From Paenibacillus maysiensis (lineage in GTDB: Bacteria; Bacillota; Bacilli; Paenibacillales; Paenibacillaceae), in contig NZ_ASRY01000013.1 in NCBI RefSeq assembly GCF_000520815.1, positions 1-42,292 of the forward strand: DNA of 42,292 nucleotides. Direction: 5' to 3'. The position numbers were made by a program, and so were the translations under genes. This document shows positions 6,858 through 17,100 of this stretch, piece after piece. The stretch's first letter is position 1. Every line of letters begins with the position of its first letter. The notes below the pieces were generated by a model, which ran no database searches, was not told where the DNA came from, and saw only the letters and a program-made list of their open reading frames with translations.

Positions 6858-8576
6858 ATGACGCAGTTGAGTAAAAAAGCAATAGAAGGCATTGAGAGCT
6901 GGCTGCAAGACCCTTATATTGATGAAGAAACCAAACAGGAGTTGCGCGCATTGGAAGGCAACGAGCAGGAGCTGGAGGATCGCTTTTATAAAGAGCTGGA
7001 ATTCGGCACAGGTGGTCTGCGTGGAGTGATCGGAGCAGGTAGTAACCGGATGAACCGTTACGTCATTGGACGTGCGACTCAGGGACTGGCTCGTTATATT
7101 TTAGAGCAGCATGCGGGAAAAGAAGGGAAGCCTTCGGTTGTAATCGCGCATGACTCGCGTCATTTCTCCCCAGAGTTTGCTTTGGATGCGGCTTTGGTGC
7201 TGGCAGGCAACGGCATCGTTGCCAAGCTGTTCCCTTCCTTGCGCCCAACGCCACAGCTTTCTTTTAGCGTGCGTCATTTGGGAGCCAGCGGTGGTATTGT
7301 CGTAACAGCAAGCCATAACCCTCCTGAATATAATGGATACAAGGTATACAACGATGAAGGCGGTCAGCTTGTTCCTGATCAGGCCGAGCAGGTGATTGGT
7401 TATATCCATGAGGTTCCTTCTTTTGCTGATATTCACCGTCTGACACGTGAAGAAGCAGAGGCACAGGGCCTGCTGGTTTGGCTCGGAGAGCAAGAAGATG
7501 AAGCGTTTGTGGACACGGTAGCCAGTGTGAGTGTTAATCGTGAGCTGATTGCAGCCGGACCGGGCAAAAACTTCAAAGTTGTGTTTACACCTCTTCATGG
7601 CTCAGGCAACGTACCGGTTCGTCGCGTGTTGGAGAAAATCGGTTTTGAGCAGGTACATATTGTGCCTGAGCAAGAACAGCCAGATGCCGAATTTTCTACT
7701 GTCAAATCACCCAACCCGGAAGAACGCGATGCCTTCAAGCTGGCGATTGCGCTGGGTGGAAAAATTGGTGCGGACCTGTTGATCGGTACAGACCCCGACG
7801 CGGATCGCATGGGAGCAGTTGTGAAAAACCGTGACGGCGAGTATGTGGTATTGTCTGGTAATCAGTCTGGCGCGATCATGGTCTACTACTTGTTGAACCA
7901 GCTAAAAGAAACGGGTAAGCTTCCAAATAACGGAGCTGTCATTAAAACCATCGTAACGAGTGAAATGGGCGCAGTGATTGCTGAGCATTTTGGAGCAACG
8001 GTATTCAACACGCTTACGGGCTTTAAGTACATTGGTGAGAAAATGAATCAGTTCGACCAAACGGGTGATTATACCTACCTGTTTGGCTATGAGGAAAGCT
8101 ACGGCTACCTGGCAGGCAATTATGCCCGTGACAAGGATGCGGTCTTGGGGGCTATGCTGATCGCTGAAGCAGCTGCTTATTACAGTACCCAAGGCAAGAC
8201 GCTGTATGATGTTTTACAGGAGCTGTACAAGCAGTTTGGCTACTTCCTGGAGAAGCTGGAGTCCCGCACGCTCAAGGGCAAGGATGGAGTGGCGCAGATT
8301 CAGGGCAAAATGACGGATTGGCGCACTACTCCGCCTCTGGAAATTGCAGGTGTGAAGGTGGAAAAAGTGCTGGATTACTCACAGGGTTTGGACGGACTTC
8401 CACAAGAGAATGTGCTTAAATTCTTACTGGAAGACGGCTCGTGGTTCTGCTTGCGTCCTTCCGGTACTGAGCCTAAAATTAAAGTGTACTTTGCGGTACG
8501 CGGTTCCTCACTGGCAGATGCCGAGCAAAGAATCAGCCGTCTGGTGGAAGCTGTTATGGCACGCGTAGACGCTTGA
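6858..8576 (+). CDS. pgcA: phosphoglucomutase/phosphomannomutase (PgcA-like)
   Basis: An alpha-D-phosphohexomutase, expected to interconvert glucose-6-phosphate and glucose-1-phosphate, feeding UDP-glucose for glycolipid, wall polymer and exopolysaccharide synthesis. The 572-residue protein has all four domain signatures: the phosphoserine loop VVTASHNPPEYNG with Ser152, the metal loop DPDADR at 312-317, the sugar-binding loop GYEESYG at 410-416, and the phosphate-binding RPSGTEPK at 533-540. Length and the GTGGLRG motif (50-56) match the PgcA/YhxB type rather than GlmM or ManB. The start at 6858 has GGAGAGGGGA upstream. The neighbouring surface polysaccharide genes make a role in sugar-nucleotide supply plausible, though that is inference from position. 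Confidence 0.95.
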   Translation: MTQLSKKAIEGIESWLQDPYIDEETKQELRALEGNEQELEDRFYKELEFGTGGLRGVIGAGSNRMNRYVIGRATQGLARYILEQHAGKEGKPSVVIAHDSRHFSPEFALDAALVLAGNGIVAKLFPSLRPTPQLSFSVRHLGASGGIVVTASHNPPEYNGYKVYNDEGGQLVPDQAEQVIGYIHEVPSFADIHRLTREEAEAQGLLVWLGEQEDEAFVDTVASVSVNRELIAAGPGKNFKVVFTPLHGSGNVPVRRVLEKIGFEQVHIVPEQEQPDAEFSTVKSPNPEERDAFKLAIALGGKIGADLLIGTDPDADRMGAVVKNRDGEYVVLSGNQSGAIMVYYLLNQLKETGKLPNNGAVIKTIVTSEMGAVIAEHFGATVFNTLTGFKYIGEKMNQFDQTGDYTYLFGYEESYGYLAGNYARDKDAVLGAMLIAEAAAYYSTQGKTLYDVLQELYKQFGYFLEKLESRTLKGKDGVAQIQGKMTDWRTTPPLEIAGVKVEKVLDYSQGLDGLPQENVLKFLLEDGSWFCLRPSGTEPKIKVYFAVRGSSLADAEQRISRLVEAVMARVDA

Positions 8577-8594
8577 GACAAATCCATTTATAAT
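8566..8594 (+). promoter_or_regulatory. candidate vegetative promoter for the DUF5693-csaB-tagA operon
   Basis: TAGACG (8566-8571) and a perfect TATAAT (8589-8594) are 17 bases apart. The -35 matches TTGACA at four of six positions and overlaps the end of the phosphoglucomutase gene. It would give a leader of about 240 bases containing a hairpin and two identical palindromes. Confidence 0.45.
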
Positions 8595-8636
8595 AGAATA
8601 GGATTAGGGCAATTAGATACGAATTAAGAAATCGGT

Positions 8637-8673
8637 GACCTCTCACGGCAAAGGGCAGTACGCCGTGGGGGTC
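8637..8673 (+). repeat. hairpin in the leader of the surface-polymer operon
   Basis: CACGGC (8644-8649) pairs with GCCGTG (8662-8667), and GACC (8637-8640) with GGTC (8670-8673), enclosing a 12-base loop. The following sequence ATTTCTGTG is only weakly T-rich, so it may be a weak terminator of the phosphoglucomutase gene or a leader structure. Confidence 0.45.
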
Positions 8674-8736
8674 ATTTCTGTGTTGCAGAATAATCTGGAA
8701 GAGGCTTTGGGAAAATAAGCTTATTCCGGCAACGGA

Positions 8737-8815
8737 GGATTTTGCAAAATCCAATGAGTGGCCTACCAAGGACTGAGCAAGGGCAAGGTGGGCAGCATTG
8801 AATTTTGCAAAATCC
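8737..8815. repeat. pair of identical palindromes 63 bases apart
   Basis: ATTTTGCAAAATCC occurs at 8739-8752 and again at 8802-8815. The first is part of the perfect 16-base palindrome GGATTTTGCAAAATCC (8737-8752); the second has a 12-base palindromic core (8802-8813). The repeat distance of 63 is about six helical turns. Both lie upstream of the ribosome site AAGGAGG (8824-8830) of the next gene. Confidence 0.6.
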
Positions 8816-8837
8816 CGAATATTAAGGAGGTTCTTTG

Positions 8838-10853
8838 GTGTATCAGAAATGGCAGTATTGGAATACGGCTTCTCGAAAATGGTTATGGATTCTGGTTGCA
8901 CTTGGCTTGCTGGCTTCCATTCCTGTAATTGCCGATCGTGTGAAGACAGAATCATCAAGTAAAAAAGTAGAGCTCGTATTCGACTATCGGGATTTGACAG
9001 AGGCAGCTTCGTATCAGGCTCACCCGCAGGATTACCTGAATGAGCAGCTTGACCGCTTAAAGCAGGCCGGTGTGAACAGTATGGCAATGTATGAAAGCAC
9101 ACTGGATGATTTCCGCAAAGCAGGCCATGTTGTAACCTATACGACTCAGAATATTGCTGATATGGAAAAACGGGTATCACCCGTAAACGAGAACTTTACG
9201 TACGTTGTTTTCACTGATCAGGAAAACGCTGCGGCTTTGAAGCCGTTAATTGAACGTACTTTTACCAGTCTAGACATTAACGTCAAACCATGGACTTATC
9301 AGGGCCATGAAGGGCTCGTTGTAGAAACTTCTCCAGAGGATGCGTATCTCAAGCCCATGCAGCCTGATCCAATTGCTATGAAACAGCTTCGGAATAAAGG
9401 GTTTTTTATCGTTCCGCGGATGAGCGACAGCCTTCCTTACAATCAGGAATTGACAGAAGAGACGTTGGCTTCCTTTCAGGAGAATGGCGTAAAACGTATT
9501 TTGTTTGAAGGAGATTCTGTCAAAGGGTTTACAGATAATGAGAAAAAGCATAGCTTGGCAGCATTTGCTGAATTGCTGAACAAATACAATATTGGCCTGG
9601 CCGCTATTGAAAATTTGAAAAAACCGCAGGCAGGCTTCAACAAGCTGGCTTACGATATAAAATATAACGTTGTGCGCTTGTACTCACTGAGCGACAAAGA
9701 TTCAACGCTTGATGTGGAGACGCTGGCTGATCGTTTTGCATTGGCGACCAAGGACCGCAACATTCGCATGTTGTATCTTAATACTGCTCCAACCCGCAGT
9801 GTGGCTGAGGCCAAAGTGAAGGATTCTGTAGACAACTTGATCCACAGTTTGGACAAACCGGGCAATGCTGTTCAACGGATGGAGAAAAAGGGATTTGAGC
9901 TTGGACAGGCTGAACCATTTCAAGTGGTTGATTCATCCTACCAACGTTACCTGAAATTGGTGGTTGTACTGGGTGCACTGGCTTTATTCTCCATTATGGT
10001 GTCGTATTTTGTCCCAGCGTTGACCTTGTTAGCGTTTGGATTGGGATTGGTTGGCTCAGCAGGTCTTTACGTTCTGAACACCAGCTTGATGGAGCAAGGC
10101 TTGGCACTGCTCGCAGCGATTAGCGGACCCACGGTTGCAATGGTCATTGCTGTGCGTACGATTAGAATCAAACGTGAACAGGAGCCTGAGCTTTCAATAG
10201 GTCGTCGTCTCGTTCAAACACTTGTATTGTACGTTCAGACAGCAGTTTTGTCGCTGGCTGCTGTACCGTTTGTTATTGCGCTGTTGAACAGTATTGCGTA
10301 CAGTCTAGTGCTGAACCAATTTAGAGGCGTAAGCTTGCTTCACATTCTGCCGATTTTTTTGGCGGCGATATATATTTTCTTTTATCGGGGCGTTTCTATA
10401 CGCGAAGAAATTTCAAAGCTGTTGCGCACCCCGATTACTGTACTCTGGGTCATCGTACTGGCTGTGATCGGAGCCGCAGGAGTGTACTATTTGAGCCGTA
10501 CCGGGAATGCGGGTACCGTGTCGAACACAGAGCTGGTTTTCCGAAATTTCCTTGAGAATGCATTTGGTGTACGTCCGCGTAATAAGGAATTCTTGATGGC
10601 ACACCCACTGTTTATTGCAGGTGCGTTCCTTGCGTTGAAATATCGCAAAGCGATCTATTTGCTGATTATCGCTGCTATTGGTCAGGCCTCTATGGTCGAT
10701 ACCTTTGCTCATATTCATTCTCCAGCGGCACTCTCGCTTAGTCGTGGGCTGTTAGGATTGGGATTGGGTCTGATTCTGGGAATTATCGCAATTGTCGTGT
10801 GGCAAGTGCTGGAAGGATGTTGGAAGAAATGGTCACCACAGCTCAAACGATAA
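8838..10853 (+). CDS. DUF5693-like polytopic membrane protein of unknown function
   Basis: A 671-residue protein I recognise only as the Paenibacillus/Bacillales family labelled DUF5693. It has one membrane segment near residues 15-33, a soluble outer domain of roughly 330 residues (about 35-370) and then a C-terminal half of about eight hydrophobic segments (from about 375 to 665). No catalytic motif is recognised. The GTG at 8838 is preferred because AAGGAGG at 8824-8830 lies 7 bases before it; a TTG at 8835 is in frame. Its end overlaps the start of csaB by about 25 bases, so the two are probably translationally coupled and act in the same process, export or assembly of wall polysaccharide. 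That role is inferred from context only; a flippase- or polymerase-like part is one possibility. Confidence 0.8.
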   Translation: MYQKWQYWNTASRKWLWILVALGLLASIPVIADRVKTESSSKKVELVFDYRDLTEAASYQAHPQDYLNEQLDRLKQAGVNSMAMYESTLDDFRKAGHVVTYTTQNIADMEKRVSPVNENFTYVVFTDQENAAALKPLIERTFTSLDINVKPWTYQGHEGLVVETSPEDAYLKPMQPDPIAMKQLRNKGFFIVPRMSDSLPYNQELTEETLASFQENGVKRILFEGDSVKGFTDNEKKHSLAAFAELLNKYNIGLAAIENLKKPQAGFNKLAYDIKYNVVRLYSLSDKDSTLDVETLADRFALATKDRNIRMLYLNTAPTRSVAEAKVKDSVDNLIHSLDKPGNAVQRMEKKGFELGQAEPFQVVDSSYQRYLKLVVVLGALALFSIMVSYFVPALTLLAFGLGLVGSAGLYVLNTSLMEQGLALLAAISGPTVAMVIAVRTIRIKREQEPELSIGRRLVQTLVLYVQTAVLSLAAVPFVIALLNSIAYSLVLNQFRGVSLLHILPIFLAAIYIFFYRGVSIREEISKLLRTPITVLWVIVLAVIGAAGVYYLSRTGNAGTVSNTELVFRNFLENAFGVRPRNKEFLMAHPLFIAGAFLALKYRKAIYLLIIAAIGQASMVDTFAHIHSPAALSLSRGLLGLGLGLILGIIAIVVWQVLEGCWKKWSPQLKR

Positions 10854-11965
10854 TAATCTCGGGTTATTACGGCTTTCGCAATAGTGGAGACGAGGCAGTG
10901 CTCAAGTCGATTTTGACAGCATTAGAGGTGGAAAGCCGTCAGGCGGGTATTACGGTTAAACCTGTTGTGCTGTCTTCAGACCCCGCTTGGACACAGAAGA
11001 TGTACGGGGTAGAAGCCGTACCACGTATGAGTCTGAGAGAAATTCGGAGAGCGATTAAAAACAGCGACGGGTTAATCAGCGGCGGCGGAAGTTTGCTTCA
11101 GGACGCAACAAGTCTCAAAAGCATTCCTTATTATCTAGCGATTCTCAAACTGGCTCAGTGGGCCGGAAAGCCGACGTTTGTGTATGCTCAGGGCATTGGT
11201 CCGGTGCAACGGAAGATATTTTACCCTATGATCCGGTCTGTGTTCCAGCGCTGCGAATATGTATCTGTAAGAGATGAACAGTCTGCGGCGCTACTGGGCA
11301 CCATGAAATTAAAACACCCTGTTGTTGAGGTCGTTCCCGATCCAGTAATGGGGCTTCCATTGCCCTCCAATTCCGAAGGTTTGCAAGGAGCGGCTGTCGA
11401 AGGGGAAAATGAACTTCCGATTGTTGGTGTGTCGGTACGTTACTGGGACAAGGAGCGTCGTGAATTAACGGCGATCGCTGACGGTTTGAAAAAATTAGCT
11501 GCTGGGCGCCGTGTACATTTACGCTTTTTTCCTTTCCATCTGCCAGACGATGAGCAGGCTTCAAGGATGGTAATGGATTTGTTAGGGGATATTAGGGAAA
11601 CGGGCAGCCGTGTTAGTATATGTGAGCAGGTTACCGATCCTCAGCAGATGTTGCTGGAAGTTAGTCGTTGTAGTTTGATGATCGGGATGAGATTGCACAG
11701 TCTGATTTATGCAGCATCCCATCAGGTGCCCCCGTTGGGGATATCCTATGATCCGAAAATTGACCATTTCCTCGGCCGCGTCGGTAGCCAGCCTGTAGGC
11801 ACCACAGAAGCGCTGAATGGTCAAAAGCTAGCTGATGAGGCTATACGATTGCTGGATCAGCGGAGCCAATGGATCGAGAGCCAGGGAGCGGCAATTGCTT
11901 TGTTGAAGAGCGAGGCCCGTTTGCCGGCACGGCATATCATTAATTACTTGTGTCGCAAAGGATGA
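10829..11965 (+). CDS. csaB: CsaB, polysaccharide pyruvyl transferase
   Basis: CsaB transfers pyruvate from phosphoenolpyruvate as a ketal onto the secondary cell-wall polysaccharide, creating the ligand that SLH domains bind. The product from the ATG at 10829 has 378 residues. It shows the family N-terminus IISGYYGFRNSGDEAVL (about residues 9-25), ISGGGSLLQD near 82-92, the internal DPVMGLP segment, and the C-terminal MIGMRLHSLIYAASHQVPPLGISYDPK, where Arg and His are expected to bind phosphoenolpyruvate. ATG at 10817 and GTG at 10799 are possible earlier starts; all overlap the upstream gene. An SLH protein encoded 2 kb downstream is the obvious beneficiary. Confidence 0.92.
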   Translation: MVTTAQTIIISGYYGFRNSGDEAVLKSILTALEVESRQAGITVKPVVLSSDPAWTQKMYGVEAVPRMSLREIRRAIKNSDGLISGGGSLLQDATSLKSIPYYLAILKLAQWAGKPTFVYAQGIGPVQRKIFYPMIRSVFQRCEYVSVRDEQSAALLGTMKLKHPVVEVVPDPVMGLPLPSNSEGLQGAAVEGENELPIVGVSVRYWDKERRELTAIADGLKKLAAGRRVHLRFFPFHLPDDEQASRMVMDLLGDIRETGSRVSICEQVTDPQQMLLEVSRCSLMIGMRLHSLIYAASHQVPPLGISYDPKIDHFLGRVGSQPVGTTEALNGQKLADEAIRLLDQRSQWIESQGAAIALLKSEARLPARHIINYLCRKG

Positions 11966-12735
11966 TGGATACAGTGACAGTCGATAAGGTTACGAATGTG
12001 CCTACCGTCCCGATTTTCGGTGTTCCGGTATCAAGGCTTAATATGAAAGATACATTAAATGTATTAATTCAAGCAGTGGAGTCTCGCCGACCCCATCAAG
12101 TGATCACTGCCAATCCGATTATGGTTATGGCAGCGTTGGAAGACCCTATGTACATGTCAGTGATGAAGCAGGCGGAGCTCATCGTCCCGGATGGGACTGG
12201 CGTGGTTTGGGCCGCAAATTATGTAGGACATCCAGTACCAGAACGTGTGGCGGGTTTTGACTTGTTACATGAATTACTTGCAGCTGGAGAAAACTATCAT
12301 TGGAAAGTTTATTTGCTCGGATCGACATCTGAGGTGATTCAAGCGACGGCCCAGCGGGTACATGAGCTTTATCCCGGAATTACGGTTTGCGGCAAGCATG
12401 ACGGATTTTTCGGACCGGTAGAGGATGAAGCGGTGATTGCAGCTATTCGTGAAGCAAAGCCTGACTTGCTGTTTGTAGCACGTGGAGCTGACACGCAGGA
12501 GCCCTGGATTGGTAAATATAAAGAACAATTGGGTGTTCCCGTGATGATGGGGGTGGGCGGCAGCTTCGATATTATATCCGGTAAAGCCAAACGTGCGCCT
12601 AAATTGTTTCAGAAGCTCAGAGCTGAGTGGCTGTATAGGCTATTGAAAGAGCCGAGTCGGTACAAAAGAATGCTTGCGCTGCCGAAATTCGCCGTGAAAG
12701 TGATGCGTGAAAAAGAAAACGTCACAAAAGTGTGA
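11962..12735 (+). CDS. tagA: WecG/TagA/CpsF-family glycosyltransferase
   Basis: Members of this GT-E-fold family transfer N-acetylmannosamine(uronic acid) from UDP to a polyprenyl-linked GlcNAc, the second step of wall teichoic acid or secondary wall polymer linkage synthesis at the inner membrane. The 257-residue protein has the conserved VITANPIMVM segment (T49, N51) and VPDGTGVVWA with D77, which corresponds to the proposed catalytic Asp of Thermoanaerobacter TagA. GVGGSFDIISGKAKRAP and the basic C-terminal tail ending LPKFAVKVM are typical. ATG at 11962 overlaps the csaB stop (ATGA), so it is coupled, but no well-spaced ribosome site exists; ATG 11965 or GTG 11974 may be the real start. 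With the TagO-type enzyme downstream it provides consecutive steps of one pathway. Confidence 0.9.
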   Translation: MMDTVTVDKVTNVPTVPIFGVPVSRLNMKDTLNVLIQAVESRRPHQVITANPIMVMAALEDPMYMSVMKQAELIVPDGTGVVWAANYVGHPVPERVAGFDLLHELLAAGENYHWKVYLLGSTSEVIQATAQRVHELYPGITVCGKHDGFFGPVEDEAVIAAIREAKPDLLFVARGADTQEPWIGKYKEQLGVPVMMGVGGSFDIISGKAKRAPKLFQKLRAEWLYRLLKEPSRYKRMLALPKFAVKVMREKENVTKV

Positions 12736-12787
12736 TAAATAGCTTGAATCTGCCTTCAAAACCCGCTAATTTGCCAGAATATGAGGC

Positions 12788-12816
12788 TTGGTATTTATTT
12801 TCGATCAGAGTATAAT
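12788..12816 (+). promoter_or_regulatory. candidate vegetative promoter of the tagO-like gene
   Basis: TTGGTA (12788-12793) and TATAAT (12811-12816) with a 17-base spacer; -10 perfect, -35 four of six. The gene starts 57 bases further on. No terminator is seen between this promoter and the preceding tagA-family gene. Confidence 0.6.
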
Positions 12817-12872
12817 TCAATGCGGTTACATCTGAAAAGGGATTGCTTTAAAATTGGGGGTCGAATGATCAA

Positions 12873-14003
12873 ATGTTATTGATCTATATTATTGGTTTCA
12901 TCATGGCACTGGGACTTGCGCTCTTATTGACACCGCTCGTCAAGAAATTTGCTGTGAAGGTTGGAGCCGTTGATGTGCCGAATGCCCGAAAGGTACATAC
13001 CCGAATTATGCCGCGTCTTGGCGGTCTGGGGATTTTCCTGGCATTTCTTTTGTCCTTATTGGCGATTTTACCTTTTGTGCCTGAAGGAATGCTGTCCTCA
13101 CGGGATATTAATTTTATCGCAGCCTTTCTGATTGGTGGAACGCTGATTACACTGATTGGTGCTCTTGATGATCGTTTTGATCTTAATGCAAAATTGAAAT
13201 TTTTGGCTCAAATTGCCGTTGCGTGTATGGTTGTATTTGCTTTTGATATTCGTGTTGATTTTGTGAATGTGCCTTTTCAGGATGCATACTCTTCTTTGGA
13301 AAGCTGGATCTCCATCCCGCTTACGATTTTCTGGATTGTAGGTGTAACGAATGCCATCAATTTGATTGACGGTTTGGATGGACTAGCTGCTGGTGTTTCG
13401 GGAATCGCAATCGGAACAATTTTTGTAATGTCTCTTCTGATGGGCAACTATATGGTTGCTATGCTTTGCCTGGTGCTGCTCGGTAGCATTATCGGATTTC
13501 TGTTTTTTAACTTTCATCCTGCAAAAATATTTATGGGTGATACAGGATCTCTATTTTTGGGCTTCTGTCTGGCGATGCTGTCGATGCTTGGTTTCAAGCA
13601 AATTGCTATCGTATCGTTTATTACGCCATTGATCATTATCGGCGTGCCTTTGTCAGATACATTCTTTGCGATCATTCGTCGCAAGTTGCAGAAAAAACCG
13701 ATTTTCTCACCAGACAAAGGTCATTTACATCATTGCCTGCGTGAATTGGGCTTTAGCCACAGACAGACCGTATTGATTATTTACTGTATAGCCGCATTCT
13801 TTGGCATATTAGCCGTTATCCAATCATCTGCTGCGCTTTATGAAGCGAACTGGGTTACCTTTGTCGTGATATGTATTATGATGTTCTTCTTACAGATCGG
13901 CGCCGAGGTTATTGGTCTTGTCGGCAAAACCAAACGTCCGGTGATTAACACCCTGATTCGGTTGCTGGCTAAGCCAGACTCCCAGACTCGGTCGAAATTA
14001 TAA
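12873..14003 (+). CDS. tagO: TagO/WecA-type undecaprenyl-phosphate GlcNAc-1-phosphate transferase
   Basis: This membrane enzyme transfers GlcNAc-1-phosphate (or a related sugar phosphate) to undecaprenyl phosphate, the committed first step of wall teichoic acid or secondary wall polymer synthesis. The 376-residue protein has about ten or eleven membrane segments and the PNPT-family motifs: DVPNARKVHTR at 34-44, GALDDRFDLNAKLK with D99 and D100, NAINLIDGLDGLA at 160-172, MGDTGSLFLG at 221-230, and the HLHH motif at 284-287 that distinguishes GlcNAc-1-P transferases from MraY. The start at 12873 follows a GGGGG site at 12856-12860. It lies just after the TagA-family gene, so the two first steps of linkage-unit synthesis are adjacent. 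Confidence 0.93.
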   Translation: MLLIYIIGFIMALGLALLLTPLVKKFAVKVGAVDVPNARKVHTRIMPRLGGLGIFLAFLLSLLAILPFVPEGMLSSRDINFIAAFLIGGTLITLIGALDDRFDLNAKLKFLAQIAVACMVVFAFDIRVDFVNVPFQDAYSSLESWISIPLTIFWIVGVTNAINLIDGLDGLAAGVSGIAIGTIFVMSLLMGNYMVAMLCLVLLGSIIGFLFFNFHPAKIFMGDTGSLFLGFCLAMLSMLGFKQIAIVSFITPLIIIGVPLSDTFFAIIRRKLQKKPIFSPDKGHLHHCLRELGFSHRQTVLIIYCIAAFFGILAVIQSSAALYEANWVTFVVICIMMFFLQIGAEVIGLVGKTKRPVINTLIRLLAKPDSQTRSKL

Positions 14004-14020
14004 TTTTTTATTTTAAAAGT

Positions 14021-14066
14021 AAGCCTTCAAGCTTGGCGGTATACCGCGGGTTTGAGGGCTTTTTTG
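14021..14066 (+). terminator. intrinsic terminator after tagO-like gene
   Basis: AAGCCTTCAAGC pairs imperfectly with GGTTTGAGGGCTT, with a perfect inner palindrome GCGGTATACCGC (14036-14047), followed by six T residues from 14059. It isolates the SLH gene downstream as a separate unit. Confidence 0.85.
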
Positions 14067-14195
14067 TTCTTCGCTATGAAAAATTCCCCTCCTTTTTTGC
14101 GTATTTACTAATTTTTTGTATGTTCGCTACCGATAAAAAAGGTATCGAATGATTACGTGCCCCAAGGTGCGACAGAATCAAAGGAGGACAATGAT

Positions 14196-17100
14196 TTGAA
14201 ACGATTGCTATCCATGTTGCTGACGGTTGGTCTCATCATTGGCTTGGTGCCGACGGCCCTGGTAGGTACGGCTCATGCTGCGACGGGAACTTATTTTATT
14301 TTTCCAAATGAAAAATATGATGCGGATTCGGCCAGAGTGGTGAACACCGACCGTGTTACAGTTAATGGTACGATTAATGGAGTGAACGGAAGCACTATTT
14401 CCTATAGTGTATTCCAGCTCTCTAAAAATGGAACGACCTACACCGAGGTTAATAAAAATGAAAGCCAAAAGGGCGGAATTACGGTCGCCGGCTCCACGCT
14501 TAAAATTACAGACATTAAACTCTTTCCTGGTTTGAACCGAATTACGTTCCAAAGCAGCCAAAATTCGGCTGATATGAAGGATTCTATTTATATTGAGTAT
14601 CAGGACGGACCCAAGCTCTACGATTTGTCTGCAACGTTAAATGGCGAAACAGAGCAATTGATTGAGAACCAAACAACTGTTTTGACTGATGCAAAGAATA
14701 GTGGTACGGATGACGTTAAAGTAGTTATTCAAGGTACAGCGCCCAATGCTGACAATGTAACGCTGACGTCTGCAAAAAGTAGTAACACATATACTGTTAA
14801 TAGCTACACAGGCTATAAATTAACAGGTAGTGTCGTACTCAGCCCTGGTAAAAACGTAGTGACTATCAAAGTAGGTAATGGCACTCAGGCCCTTACGGTT
14901 ACACGTGAAATCACAATTTATACAGGAAAACCTGAATTTTCTGATTTGAATTTAAATAAGGATGGCAACGTGTCTACGGATCTGACCACTTCACCAGACT
15001 TTACGGTGGCAGACACCAGCGGAATTGTTTTAAAAGGTAAAGTGTTAGTCCCAGGGGGGGCTTCCGATCCGAAAGTGGCTACCATTAATGCACGGTTTAT
15101 TGATGTAAGCAACAACGGTAGCGCTGTTGGTAGTACCAGCGGTGTAGATGCTACGATTGATACGGCTAATGTGACAACTTCAAATGGCTATAGAGTGTAT
15201 CCATTTCAGGTGAATGTACCTACAGATGCTGTCATTGATCATGTAACTGGAGCGTTTCTGGGGTTAACTTTTGATGATAGTAGTACACCTCCAGCGGCAT
15301 ATCCTGTGCAATTTACATTGCGCAGCAGCACACAACCTTACATTGATGATGTTAACTACCTTTCCGATTTTAATGTTCAATTGTTGAACAGAATCAATGG
15401 GTCTGGATCAGATCAAACTGCAGCTATAGCAGAAGCCCAAAAGTTGTCCGGTAATTCTATGAAGAATAAAACCACAGATGCGCCGTCTGTTCCAGTAGGT
15501 TTGGAATTTATCGTGGTTAACGGGGCTCCAACTTCGATTAGTGAGCTTTCCGGCGTAACTGTACACACGGTAGGTTCACCACAAGATGTGGTTAGGACGA
15601 TTAATGGTAAGTCAACACAGGTGAAGAAAATTGTTGCTTACATTGACTCCCTGCCAAAAGAGGGCACAAACGCACTGAATTTTTACCTGAATGGAGACTC
15701 GACCAAATTGATCAAAGCAACAGTGAATCTGTTGCAGGGTCCATTCATGAAATACGATACGATTTATGACGGACAACAAATTCCGTTGAATACATCTAGC
15801 GCAAACTTGAATACCTATAAATTAACCCAATTGGGCAACTTTAAAGGTAAACTGCTCGACGTAAGTAATGCATCAGATATTCATTACACAGGCAGTAACC
15901 GAAATGTATTCCTGTATGTAAATAATGTATTGGTTGATCTGGATGGCACAGGAGTGGACTTTAAACTCGCTTCATCCTCCGAGGATGCGGCAGCTAATGC
16001 ACTGGCGAATGGGAATAATGAAATCAAGTTTGTATACAAACCGGGTATTGAGTACGCCAATACAGTAAAAGTAAACTTTACACAAACGAATATACCGGTA
16101 ATTCCTGTTGCAAACACGCAAGGTATTATTCCGTTTACTCCAGTTAGCGGACTAAGCAGTGCGCCGAAATACAGCGAAATTGCACCAAAATCCAAAGATG
16201 CTAATTTCAAAAAAGTGGATGACACGAATTACACTACATCCCTGAAAAACATCAATGTGTTTGGTACCTTTAGCATTGCTGATTTGGGAACTGCAAACCA
16301 GGTACCGAGTGCGTTAAGTGATATCACCAATAAAGACCAATATATTCTGGAGATTAAAGGATCTGACGGCAGTGAGGTCAACTGGACTCTGAATAATCAG
16401 TTCTACTCAGCCGAAGATGCCAAGACAGTGTATAATTCCGGTTCTACTACGGATAAATTCAACAGCAAAGATTTAAAGGATCTGCTGGTTTATTATCATC
16501 CAGATAAGAAGTATTTCAGCTTTGTACTGAAAAACCAAACGATTCCACAAGATGGAACAGCAGTAGCCTACAATATTACCTTGTACAACAGTGGTAAAAG
16601 CGGACCATTTGCAACGTTCCGATTGCAAGTATCCGGCCAATCCACATCTTTTGATATTTTGCGTCCACTCCCTGAAAAGAGAATCGTGAATCAAAACTTT
16701 GTGCAAGTTGTAGTGAACGCAGGTAATGCAGATAGTGTTATGGTGGGTAAGGAAACAGCCGTTCAAGAGGGGTTTGACTCTGACTATGATGGCACCATTG
16801 ATTATCCTTCAACATACAAAGCCATCGTTACAGGGCTGAAACCTAATAAAGACAATAAAATTGATGTAGTGGTTACGGTAGGTAAGGACAAACAAAAACA
16901 AACCATTACCGTAAAATATGTGCCTACTAATATTCCTGGCGAGCAGTTTATGGAAGCCATGAAGACATCACATAAAGTGTTTGATGGTAATCTTACACTT
17001 GCTTTTGCCAAGGGAACGAGCCTGATTCGTCGGGACTATGACCAGCCTCAGCAATTCAAAAATCAGGTCTTCTCCGGACACACTTTGTATTTTGCGATAG

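Noticed and set aside
14108..14136. Possible sigma-D promoter before the SLH gene (ACCGATAA at 14129-14136)
   Set aside because: The -10-like match is good but no TAAA-type -35 lies at the right distance, and the gene type does not suggest motility control.
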